Assembly (NCBI GenBank): GCA_001799195.1
Contig: MGSU01000340.1
Location: 1-22,040, forward strand
Direction: 5' to 3'
DNA: 22,040 bases
Source of the DNA: Deltaproteobacteria bacterium RIFOXYA12_FULL_61_11
GTDB lineage: Bacteria > Bdellovibrionota_F > JAHFAK01 > YA12-FULL-61-11
Of the stretch, positions 6,525 through 13,675 are shown in pieces; the stretch's first letter is position 1; each line of letters starts with the position of its first letter. Position numbers and translations under genes: made by a program. The notes below the pieces were generated by a model. That model was not told the origin of the DNA. It searched no databases and saw only the letters and a list, made by a program, of their open reading frames with translations.

Positions 6525-7498
6525 CATTGCCTCCTTCTCTCTTCGAGGAACGTGGCCAAATCTGAGGGAAATTCTGTGCGAAGGGTAATGCGCCGTCCCA
6601 GAACCGGATGGTAGAGGGTCAATTCATGGGCATGTAATAATTGGCGAGCGGTTCGCAGTCCGCTCTCGCCGAGATCCAGGGTCCTGCCTTCGTAATGATC
6701 GAGGAAGAGCGCTTGGTCCGGCCCGTAGAGCTTGTCGCCGACGACTGGGTGGCCGAGATGGGCCAAGTGAACTCGGATCTGGTGCTGCCTACCGGTGACA
6801 GGGTGCACGCGTAGGAGGGTGTGAGTGGCAAGTCGTTCCACGACCTCGTAGTCGGTTCGCGAAGGCAAACCCTGATTGGTCACGGTTTTCCGAATGAATA
6901 CCTCAGAATCCTCGTCTTCTCCGATGGGGGCGTCGATGACGCCTCTGTCGGTAGGAACAACACCTTCGACGATGGCGAGATAGGTCTTTTTGACCCAGCG
7001 CTTGACCCATTGCATTGCTAAGTGGTTGTGCCATCGAAGATCCTTGGATACGACTAAAATACCGCTGGTTTCGCAGTCAAGACGATGCAACAGCCTGACT
7101 CTTTCGCGATCACCGTGACCGCGCGTACCGTGATAATGGATATTGAGAGCGTCGATGAGGTTGACCTCGAGGTGTCGTTTGGTCGGATGTACGGAGAGGT
7201 TGGCGGGTTTGTCCACGGCCACGAGCAGGGGATCTTCGTAAATGAAACGTACTCCGAGGTCTTTAACCTCTGGCGGAGGGAGGATCGGCCCCTCGGTCCA
7301 ACGGGCCAGGATGTGTGCTCCGGCATGCAACCGAGTGGCCGGTTTGACCCGCGGATGGCCGTCGATGTCTATCCTGCCCTCGCGGATGAGGTTCTGGGCC
7401 TGGTTACGTGAGAGCCAGCGAACCTGTCGGCAGAGGAAATCATCGAGCCTCGAGTGGTCTTCTCGCGGTGGAACCTTGAACTGGTTCGAGGTGCTCAT
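6524..7498 (-). CDS. RluA-family pseudouridine synthase
   Basis: This 324-residue enzyme converts uridine to pseudouridine in RNA, probably rRNA. Residues 15-65 form an S4 RNA-binding domain (RLDDFLCRQVRWLSRNQAQNLI, then EGRIDIDG). The catalytic motif HRLDCETSGILVVSK places the nucleophile at Asp141. The late block GRQHQIRVHLAHLGHPVVGD is typical of RluA, RluC and RluD, but the exact target site cannot be read from sequence. The ATG at 7498 overlaps the stop of the upstream zinc-ribbon gene by four bases (ATGA), which indicates translational coupling. An in-frame ATG at 7543 would add 15 residues and run into that gene. The stop overlaps the start of the DHp-like mini-gene. Confidence 0.92.
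   Translation of the reverse strand: MSTSNQFKVPPREDHSRLDDFLCRQVRWLSRNQAQNLIREGRIDIDGHPRVKPATRLHAGAHILARWTEGPILPPPEVKDLGVRFIYEDPLLVAVDKPANLSVHPTKRHLEVNLIDALNIHYHGTRGHGDRERVRLLHRLDCETSGILVVSKDLRWHNHLAMQWVKRWVKKTYLAIVEGVVPTDRGVIDAPIGEDEDSEVFIRKTVTNQGLPSRTDYEVVERLATHTLLRVHPVTGRQHQIRVHLAHLGHPVVGDKLYGPDQALFLDHYEGRTLDLGESGLRTARQLLHAHELTLYHPVLGRRITLRTEFPSDLATFLEERRRQ
6530..6535 (-). promoter_or_regulatory. Strong Shine-Dalgarno for the DHp-like mini-gene
   Basis: AGGAGG on the minus strand, inside the last codons of the pseudouridine synthase gene. It supports independent, efficient translation of the small downstream gene. Confidence 0.7.
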
Positions 7499-8466
7499 AG
7501 TTGGCGGGAGAGCATCTCGATCTTCTTGAGCACTTGTTTCCATTCGGTGCTGTTGACCTCGAGACGGCCGAGATAGTGCTTGTACTCCTCAACCGCTTTA
7601 TAGAGGTCGCCCTTGCGTTCGTAGACAGTTGCCAATTCGCGATGGGCTTCAGCAGTATCCCGCCGGTAGAGCAGGCGCTTGTATTCGAGTTCTGCCATTT
7701 CCAAGGCGGAGAAACCTTCGAGGAAGACTTTCCCGGTCAAGAGCAACACTTCGGGACGATCATTATCGAGCTGGTTGGCCTCTTCGAGCGAGGCCAGGGC
7801 CTCGACCCAGTTCCCTTGGCGGATGAGTTGCTCGGCATCGAACAAGCGGCGTTCGAACTGTCGCCGTTGAGGTTCTTTCTCGCTGTTCTCGGCTTGCTTA
7901 CCTTCCAGAGGGGAGACTTCGACCCTGGTTATTGGGGATGGCGAGTCCCATCGTTCTTGCACCCACCGATACCCCAGCACTCCAACCGCAGAACACAGGA
8001 GAAAGAGGAAGGCGCTACCGAACCACCATTTCCAAGAAGTCGTGGGTTCTTGTTGGTTGGCCTTACGCAGGGATTTCTTGACCGTAGGATCCAGGTCGTC
8101 GTCGATCGCCTCCTTCCGTCGATGAGGTCGAACTGCGCGGGCCAGCGCCGCCTGGGCGATCTTGACCGTTTTGTCTTCCTCTCCACCAGGCTGGGTCGGT
8201 TCGCATATGGCGAAATCAGCACTAGGGTCGTCGCTCGAGGGCAGGATCGACATGGAGCGGGTTTCGGCCCGTTTGGGTTTGAACCCACCGGTGTTCTTCC
8301 TCTTGAAGGCTGGATTGGTATATTCGAAGAAGGCGTCTTGGGGTTCGCTTGCCTTCCCTGAGGGGAGTAGTATGCCCCCACACTCGCTGCAGGCTTGTGC
8401 ATGCAACGCATCGCTGGTCTCTGGCAGTTCGAAGACCTTTTTGCATTTGCTGCAGGTGTAATCCAT
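7495..8466 (-). CDS. Zinc-ribbon, single-span membrane protein with TPR domain (323 aa)
   Basis: The N-terminus has a zinc-ribbon with Cys5, Cys8, Cys26 and Cys29 (CSKC and CSEC). A charged, probably disordered linker of about 110 residues follows. One membrane span lies at about 146-168 (WWFGSAFLFLLCSAVGVLGY). Residues 205-320 are helical repeats of TPR type (AEQLIRQGNWVEALASLEEA; AHRELATVYERKGDLYKAVEEY). Positive residues before the span suggest the zinc-ribbon is cytoplasmic and the TPRs periplasmic. Its layout copies the upstream 840-residue protein in miniature, so the pair may be paralogues or partners. It starts 5 bases after that gene's stop and overlaps the next gene by 4 bases. The function is unknown; a scaffold role is the most that the domains suggest. 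Confidence 0.88.
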   Translation of the reverse strand: MDYTCSKCKKVFELPETSDALHAQACSECGGILLPSGKASEPQDAFFEYTNPAFKRKNTGGFKPKRAETRSMSILPSSDDPSADFAICEPTQPGGEEDKTVKIAQAALARAVRPHRRKEAIDDDLDPTVKKSLRKANQQEPTTSWKWWFGSAFLFLLCSAVGVLGYRWVQERWDSPSPITRVEVSPLEGKQAENSEKEPQRRQFERRLFDAEQLIRQGNWVEALASLEEANQLDNDRPEVLLLTGKVFLEGFSALEMAELEYKRLLYRRDTAEAHRELATVYERKGDLYKAVEEYKHYLGRLEVNSTEWKQVLKKIEMLSRQL

Positions 8467-8471
8467 TGTGT

Positions 8472-10994
8472 TTATTGTGACAATTCGTTGATATACTCGG
8501 TAATTACCGAGAGGTCCGAGGCTTCTGGTTTCAACTCCAGGTATTTCTGTAAGTTTTCCACCGCCTTGTCCTTCTCCCCGACCTTGCCGTAGATGAAGCC
8601 CAACTGTTTGTAAGCCGATGCGTACTTCCGGTCAAGATCGATAGCCTTGTTCAGTTCGAAAATGGCTGCGTCGGATTGGTAGAGAAGATCGAGGGTCTCT
8701 GCCAATTTGAAGTGATAGAGGGGGTTGTTCGGTTCAGCTTTGAGCGCTTGTTCGAAGTTGACTTTCGCTTTGGTGTAGTTGCGTTCCTCGAAGAGTTTGT
8801 TGCCCTCGAGGAAGAATTTTTTCCCTCGTGAACCTCCGGCGGGTTTGACGGGTTCGGCGCCTGTTCCCGTTTCCTGGACGGACGGTTCGTTGGTTGCCGC
8901 CTCATCCTTTGGCCGTTGGGGGCGTTGCTGTTGTGTACTCGGGCGGGGCGTGCGTCGTTCGGCCTGACGACGGTCCACGGTTCGTGCTTTCTCCTCGGTT
9001 TTTTGTTGTTGTGGTTCCATCGGTTGAACCGGTTCGGTCTCGAAGCGGGTGCGGTCTGCGCCGAGTTCGGGGTATTTCTCGACGTATGCTTGCTCGAGCG
9101 CCGTGATCTTGGTCTTGAACTCGTCCGCTTCCTCGCTCTGCTGCTGTTCGAGAGCCAGTTCGTACAACCGGCGCATTGCTTTGAGGAAGGTTGGGTCTTC
9201 GTCGAGAGCGCGAAGGTAGTTCTTGCGCGCCTTGGTCGCGTTGCCTCCCTTTGCCGCAATCAAACCTGCGAGATGATGGAAGTCGGCTCGATCGGTCTGG
9301 GCAAGCTTGAAATAGCGTTCGTGCAGGTCCGAGGCATTCCCGAGGAATGCCTTACTCTCTTTAGAAAGGTAGTAATAGATCTCAGCACGGTAACAAGCCG
9401 GAGTTTTCTCTTTGTCGTGGATGATGTCGATGTTCTTCTTGGCAGCGTTGAGCAAATGAGGGTTGTTCGCCGAATAGCCCCACACTGCTTTATTCTCCGC
9501 ATCGGCACAACGGATCAACCCCAGCATGGGGTTGCGGGCAAGCCCTTTCATGAAGCGAAACTCGGCCATCTTGTAGGCGATAGGGGTATCGAACAGGAAG
9601 AGATAGCGTCCCTCGAGGTATTCTTCGCTGAGCAGCGCCGGAGACATCGGCTGTTCCGAGCTTTCTGCCTGTTGAGTCGGAGGTACGCCGCCGCCTGCTA
9701 GGAGCATCAGTTGTTGCAGAAAAGCCCGATGGGTATAGGCTTGAAAAGCGAGATAGCCGAGAATGAAGAGGAAGGAGAGCTTCGCGAAGAAGCCGACCAG
9801 GGAACTCCGGCCTTTGAGTTGGCGTTTGAGTTCACGGCCCTGGAGCAGTCGCTCGGAAACGGGTTCGTTCACTTCTTGGATAGGGGCCTTGACCGATCGT
9901 GTGGCTGCTTTGGGTTGTGGAGGTTTGGGAGGAGGTGGTTCCGTCGGGAGCTTCGGGGGGGGCTGGACCTGGGATGCCAATACCTCTCCGCGGACTTGTC
10001 CATAGTCTTTCCGCTGGGTTTCGCGCTCTTCGAGCGGAACCATGTCGTTACGGAAGGCCGGGGGCTGTGGGACCTGTTGCGAGGCTGTTGCAGGGGGGGG
10101 AGCCACTGGGTTGGCCGAGGGGGCGCCCGCCACCTCGTAGTACCGTTGTTTGACCGTTGCGGCTTCCTCGACGTTGGCGAGACGTTGTTCTTTCGCAAAA
10201 TTGAAACCGACATCCTTCCGTGGATCGACTCCGAGCTTGGGCTCACGTCCGGCGAGTTGGCGACTGCCCGCGTCGAAGACGGGGAAATCATGATCCATGC
10301 CCACCGGGTCTCCCGAGGGTTGAAGCGTTGCACCGTCTTCCACCGTACTGACCCGGGTCTTGCCCGCATAGTCCTCGAAGTTCTCGATTGGGTTTCCGAG
10401 GGGATTGATTTGACGGGTTTTCTCTGCTTCGAAGCGATCCTCTGCACGTTCTTGGCCGGGGGCCTCATCGTGCTGGCGCTTGTAGACGGCCATTGGGTCG
10501 GCCTGAGGCTGCCCTTTGGGTTGTTGAGGGATCAGGACGTGGGTTTCCTCGAGACTGAAGGTGTCATCCTCGTCCTCGTCGTCTGCATCCTCATCTGCCC
10601 CTCCACTCTCTCCCTGTTCAGCGAATTCGTCTTCAATGTTTTCGAGGGGTTCCTCGGTCAGGGAAGAATCCTCGCCGTCGGGTTCCTCAAGGAAACCTTC
10701 ATCTTCATCGGCCCAGGGGTCGCTCGTTTCAGAAGAGTCGGAAACGGCTTCCGGCAAGCTGGTCTCGGGACCAGGATCTGAGCTTGTATCGGTATCACCT
10801 TCGGTCTCTGTCTCAGGGCCTTCTTGGTCCAAGGAGGGGAGCCACGAGGTCTTCTCCACGTCGGTTTCCGTTGTCGGGTGGGCAACGCGGAATACCTTCA
10901 GGCATTTAGGGCATTTGACATTCACACCCTGGAGGGGGATTTTATCGTCCTCGAGGACATAGGATTTCTGGCAGTTCTTGCAGACAACCTTCAT
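8472..10994 (-). CDS. MJ0042-type zinc-ribbon protein with acidic linker, membrane span and TPRs (840 aa)
   Basis: The first 36 residues are a textbook MJ0042-type zinc-ribbon: MKVVCKNC, then VKCPKCLKVFRV, with Cys5, 8, 28 and 31. Residues 45-150 are strongly acidic, and 290-375 are rich in Pro and Gln, so about 350 residues are probably disordered. KTRQI and GKTRV segments within the linker could be phosphorylation or docking sites, but this is a guess. A membrane span lies at about 398-420 (LVGFFAKLSFLFILGYLAFQ), preceded by basic residues, which suggests the N-terminus is inside. The outer part has helical repeats around 560-640 and at least three clear TPRs in the last 120 residues (GNKLFEERNYTKAKVNFEQA; AIFELNKAIDLD; VENLQKYLELKP). 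Proteins of this type are frequent in Myxococcota, some with roles in gliding or polarity. I cannot assign one here. Confidence 0.88.
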   Translation of the reverse strand: MKVVCKNCQKSYVLEDDKIPLQGVNVKCPKCLKVFRVAHPTTETDVEKTSWLPSLDQEGPETETEGDTDTSSDPGPETSLPEAVSDSSETSDPWADEDEGFLEEPDGEDSSLTEEPLENIEDEFAEQGESGGADEDADDEDEDDTFSLEETHVLIPQQPKGQPQADPMAVYKRQHDEAPGQERAEDRFEAEKTRQINPLGNPIENFEDYAGKTRVSTVEDGATLQPSGDPVGMDHDFPVFDAGSRQLAGREPKLGVDPRKDVGFNFAKEQRLANVEEAATVKQRYYEVAGAPSANPVAPPPATASQQVPQPPAFRNDMVPLEERETQRKDYGQVRGEVLASQVQPPPKLPTEPPPPKPPQPKAATRSVKAPIQEVNEPVSERLLQGRELKRQLKGRSSLVGFFAKLSFLFILGYLAFQAYTHRAFLQQLMLLAGGGVPPTQQAESSEQPMSPALLSEEYLEGRYLFLFDTPIAYKMAEFRFMKGLARNPMLGLIRCADAENKAVWGYSANNPHLLNAAKKNIDIIHDKEKTPACYRAEIYYYLSKESKAFLGNASDLHERYFKLAQTDRADFHHLAGLIAAKGGNATKARKNYLRALDEDPTFLKAMRRLYELALEQQQSEEADEFKTKITALEQAYVEKYPELGADRTRFETEPVQPMEPQQQKTEEKARTVDRRQAERRTPRPSTQQQRPQRPKDEAATNEPSVQETGTGAEPVKPAGGSRGKKFFLEGNKLFEERNYTKAKVNFEQALKAEPNNPLYHFKLAETLDLLYQSDAAIFELNKAIDLDRKYASAYKQLGFIYGKVGEKDKAVENLQKYLELKPEASDLSVITEYINELSQ

Positions 10995-11000
10995 CGTCGT

Positions 11001-13169
11001 TCAGTTCACGATGCCAAGGGGCATGACGTGCGGCGAGAGCTTCTTGAGGCCAAAACCGACAAAATACACGGTCAGTCGCAGCGAGTGGCCGTTGCCCTCG
11101 ACGTTCTTCAGATCTCCTGTGCCGAAGACGGGATGCACGACCTTCATGCCTACCCGGTATTCGTTCGGAATCTCATCATCCGAAGCGTGTCGCATGGCGG
11201 TAGAAAAGGCGGCCGGAGGCTGTGGTATTGACGATCGCGTTGGCAGGGTCGGGCGCGGCTGGACCTCGCGGACGAAGGAGGAGGGAAAGGCTGGTCTCAC
11301 CCCACCCTGAAAACGGCGAGTGGCGCAGAAGGTCAGACACAATCGTTGTCTGGCCCTCGTCATGCCGACATAGCACAGCCGCCGTTCTTCCTCCTGTTGT
11401 TCGGCGGTGCGCGAACGGGCGTGTGGGAAGAGACCTTCTTCCATGCCGACCAGGTAGACGGTATCGAATTCGAGGCCTTTAGAGCAGTGCACGGTCATGA
11501 GTACAACCTCGTCCCCGGAGAGTCGTTGGTCATTTCCCTCGGAGAACAGCGCTACGGTCTCGAGATAATCATGCAACTCCATGGCAGGGTGTTGCTCGAA
11601 GAATCCGTTGAAAGAATTCAAAAATTCTCGGACGTTGTCAACCCGGCTCTCGCCCTCGAGTCCGAAGCTACCGACGAGGTAGTCGAGGTAGGCGGTGCGT
11701 TCGAGGAGTCGGTTGAGCAAGGTTCTTTTCGGTTCGTGCTCGTACAGGTGGCGCAGTTCGGATAGCAGGGCATGGAATTCGAGGAGTTTCCCGCTCTTGC
11801 CGGGGAATTGGAGGTCCCCTGTGGCTACTCCGGAGAGAGCCGTGAACATCGAGACACCCCGCTGTCCAGCCAAGCGTCCGAGTTGCTCGAGGGTCACCGT
11901 GCCGATGCCTCGCGAAGGCGTGTTGATGATCCTGGTCAGACCGCCGTCGTCGTGGGGATTGACCAGCACCTTGAGGTAGGCCAGGAGATCCTTGATCTCC
12001 ATCCTTTCGAAGAATTTTTTACCCCCGACGATGCGGTAGGGTATCCCGTTGCGTAACAGTTCTTCCTCGAAGACCCGCGATTGGGCATTGGTGCGGTAGA
12101 AGACAGCGAGTTCTCCCCGGGGAACACCTTGACGTTGATGCAAATCGCGCAGGTCTCGGACCACGAAACGGGCTTCTTCGAGTTCGTCGCGCAAACGCTG
12201 GACACGCACGTCCTGGCCTTCTTCGCGTTCCGAGTAGAGCTGTTTCGGGTAGCGCTGGGCGATGCGTTCGACCACGCGGGTAGCAGCAGTCAGGATGTGC
12301 CTGGTCGAGCGGTAGTTGCGTTCCAATTTGAGGATCGTGGTTCCCGGGAAAGAGGTAGGGAAGGAGAGGATGTTCTGCACGTCGGCCCCGCGCCAACCAT
12401 AGATCGATTGGTCATCATCGCCGACGACGGTGAGCAGGGTCCTACCTTTGGCCAAGGTTTCCAGGAGGAGGTACTGAGCGTGGTTGGTGTCCTGGTACTC
12501 GTCGATGAAGAAGGCTCGGAAACGATCTCGATAGGTTGTGAGGAGTTCCGGGCAGGTGGCGAAGAGACGGAGCGGTTGGACGAGGAGGTCCCCGAAATCC
12601 AGGCAGTTGTTGATCTGGAGGAGCTGTTGGTAGCTCGTGTAGAGTTCGGGTAGCCGGGCATCGTCGCCGTCGGAGAGGACAAAATCCTCGGGCAGGACGG
12701 CTTCGTTCTTAGCACGGTTGATCGCCCCCTGTAGGGTCTGGGGCTGGAGCGAGGATTCGGCGATGCCGCGTTCGCGGAGGAGGCGGCGGACGAGCTGGAG
12801 TTGGTCCTGTTCATCGAGGATGGTGAAGTGACTTCCGTAGCCGAGTTCTCCAGCGTGCCTCCGAAGGATACGCGCTCCGATGGAATGGAAGGTTCCCATC
12901 CAGATGCCCCGGGAGACCTCGGGCAGATACTGGTCGATGCGTTTGGCCATCTCTTCTGCGGCTTTGTTGGAAAACGTCATAGCCAGGATTTCATGCGCGA
13001 GGACGCCGTGCGCCGACAGACTGTGGACGAGCTTCGAGGTTAATACCCTGGTTTTGCCGCTGCCCGCGCCGGCCAGGATCAACAGAGGGGAGCCGTGGTG
13101 GAGCACTGCCTCGCGTTGCTGCTCATTGAGTTGTCCGAGCAGTTCTTCGATATTGGGTGATGGCGGCAT
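11001..13169 (-). CDS. UvrD/PcrA-type superfamily 1 DNA helicase
   Basis: This 722-residue ATP-dependent 3'-5' helicase acts in DNA repair, replication restart and removal of protein obstacles. The Q-motif region LNEQQREAV is followed by the Walker A GAGSGKT at 34-40, TFSNKAAEEM, GTFHS, the Walker B box DEYQDTN at 223-229, and GDDDQSIYGWRGAD from 250. Later come LERNYRS, VFYRTNAQSR and LMTVHCSKGLEFDTVYLVGMEEGLFPH. The C-terminal 45 residues (YRVGMKVVHPVFGTG onward) match the Tudor-like domain by which PcrA/UvrD binds RNA polymerase, so it may take part in transcription-coupled repair. uvrD or pcrA would both be fair names; the C-terminal domain favours pcrA. The ATG has AGGGG upstream. The gene is 87 bases downstream of a 54-residue reading frame on the same strand and 6 bases before the zinc-ribbon gene. 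Confidence 0.94.
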   Translation of the reverse strand: MPPSPNIEELLGQLNEQQREAVLHHGSPLLILAGAGSGKTRVLTSKLVHSLSAHGVLAHEILAMTFSNKAAEEMAKRIDQYLPEVSRGIWMGTFHSIGARILRRHAGELGYGSHFTILDEQDQLQLVRRLLRERGIAESSLQPQTLQGAINRAKNEAVLPEDFVLSDGDDARLPELYTSYQQLLQINNCLDFGDLLVQPLRLFATCPELLTTYRDRFRAFFIDEYQDTNHAQYLLLETLAKGRTLLTVVGDDDQSIYGWRGADVQNILSFPTSFPGTTILKLERNYRSTRHILTAATRVVERIAQRYPKQLYSEREEGQDVRVQRLRDELEEARFVVRDLRDLHQRQGVPRGELAVFYRTNAQSRVFEEELLRNGIPYRIVGGKKFFERMEIKDLLAYLKVLVNPHDDGGLTRIINTPSRGIGTVTLEQLGRLAGQRGVSMFTALSGVATGDLQFPGKSGKLLEFHALLSELRHLYEHEPKRTLLNRLLERTAYLDYLVGSFGLEGESRVDNVREFLNSFNGFFEQHPAMELHDYLETVALFSEGNDQRLSGDEVVLMTVHCSKGLEFDTVYLVGMEEGLFPHARSRTAEQQEEERRLCYVGMTRARQRLCLTFCATRRFQGGVRPAFPSSFVREVQPRPTLPTRSSIPQPPAAFSTAMRHASDDEIPNEYRVGMKVVHPVFGTGDLKNVEGNGHSLRLTVYFVGFGLKKLSPHVMPLGIVN

Positions 13170-13256
13170 GGCCAGCCCCTACCCCTATTTCATTCGGGTA
13201 GTGTCGCAAAGATGTCGCGAAATCTCAATGGTTATCTCAGAGGGAGGTGATTGTGT

Positions 13257-13421
13257 TCAGAGTTGGATCTCGATGACGTTGCCGAAAGAGGTGTGCTCTT
13301 CATCATCCTGTTCAGGCCGCTGCCATTCGACAGGACGCTCGATTTGCAGGGGGAGGGGTTGCCATTGCTGCTTCTGCCTTTCGCGGTTGAGTTTGTCGAT
13401 GATGGCGGGGTGGATCAGCAT
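13257..13421 (-). CDS. Conserved-looking 54-residue protein upstream of the helicase gene
   Basis: The reading frame starts MLIHPAIIDKLNRERQKQQW, continues with a proline-rich middle (PLPLQIERP) and an acidic stretch (EQDDEEH), and ends FGNVIEIQL. GGGAG lies seven bases before the ATG, and nearly all codons end in G or C, as in real genes here. I recall similar short proteins from Myxococcota and relatives with the pattern 'L.RER...', 'LPLP' and an aliphatic C-terminus, of unknown function; this recollection needs a search. The gene is 87 bases before the helicase start and probably opens that operon. It is not recognised as an enzyme and has no signal peptide or membrane span. Confidence 0.6.
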   Translation of the reverse strand: MLIHPAIIDKLNRERQKQQWQPLPLQIERPVEWQRPEQDDEEHTSFGNVIEIQL

Positions 13422-13675
13422 GGTAACGCTCCCGAGGGGCCGTGGTTGACGGGAAGTTTAGCAAAGACCGGGCCACGCCAATGGAATGTCGGGGGATTGC
13501 TAACTTATTGATAAATAAAAACGGTAATGGGGTCGTCGTTTGAGGGTGTAGAAAAGATGGGACAGGGGTAGTGCAAGCAGGTAGACTCGCCTGTCGCTTC
13601 GGCAAGTACCCTCGCAGTTTGTCGTATGATCGTACCTTACGAGGCGGCAGGTGAGAGGAACTCGGTACAGAGTGC
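13422..13675. promoter_or_regulatory. Divergent region between the helicase operon and the ABC transporter
   Basis: This 254-base spacer contains an AT-rich block at 13497-13520 with an imperfect palindrome (TTATTGATAAATAA). It probably carries the promoter of the minus-strand operon, the transporter promoter, or both. No clear -10/-35 pair is claimed. A 16-base element at 13626 recurs inside the transporter gene and is listed separately. Confidence 0.45.
13626..13641. repeat. Direct repeat, copy 1
   Basis: ATGATCGTACCTTACG matches 13689-13704 at 15 of 16 positions. It lies 35 bases before the first transporter start codon. Confidence 0.8.

Noticed and set aside
9711-10781. Long plus-strand open frame of 356 codons
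   Set aside because: Antisense to the acidic linker of the 840-residue zinc-ribbon protein. Biased linker codons keep the opposite frame open; no domain is visible in it.
13251-13511. Plus-strand frame of 86 codons with GGGAGGTG before a TTG
   Set aside because: It overlaps the 54-residue minus-strand frame, has no signal or motif, and looks like its complement. The minus-strand frame has better codon use and its own Shine-Dalgarno.
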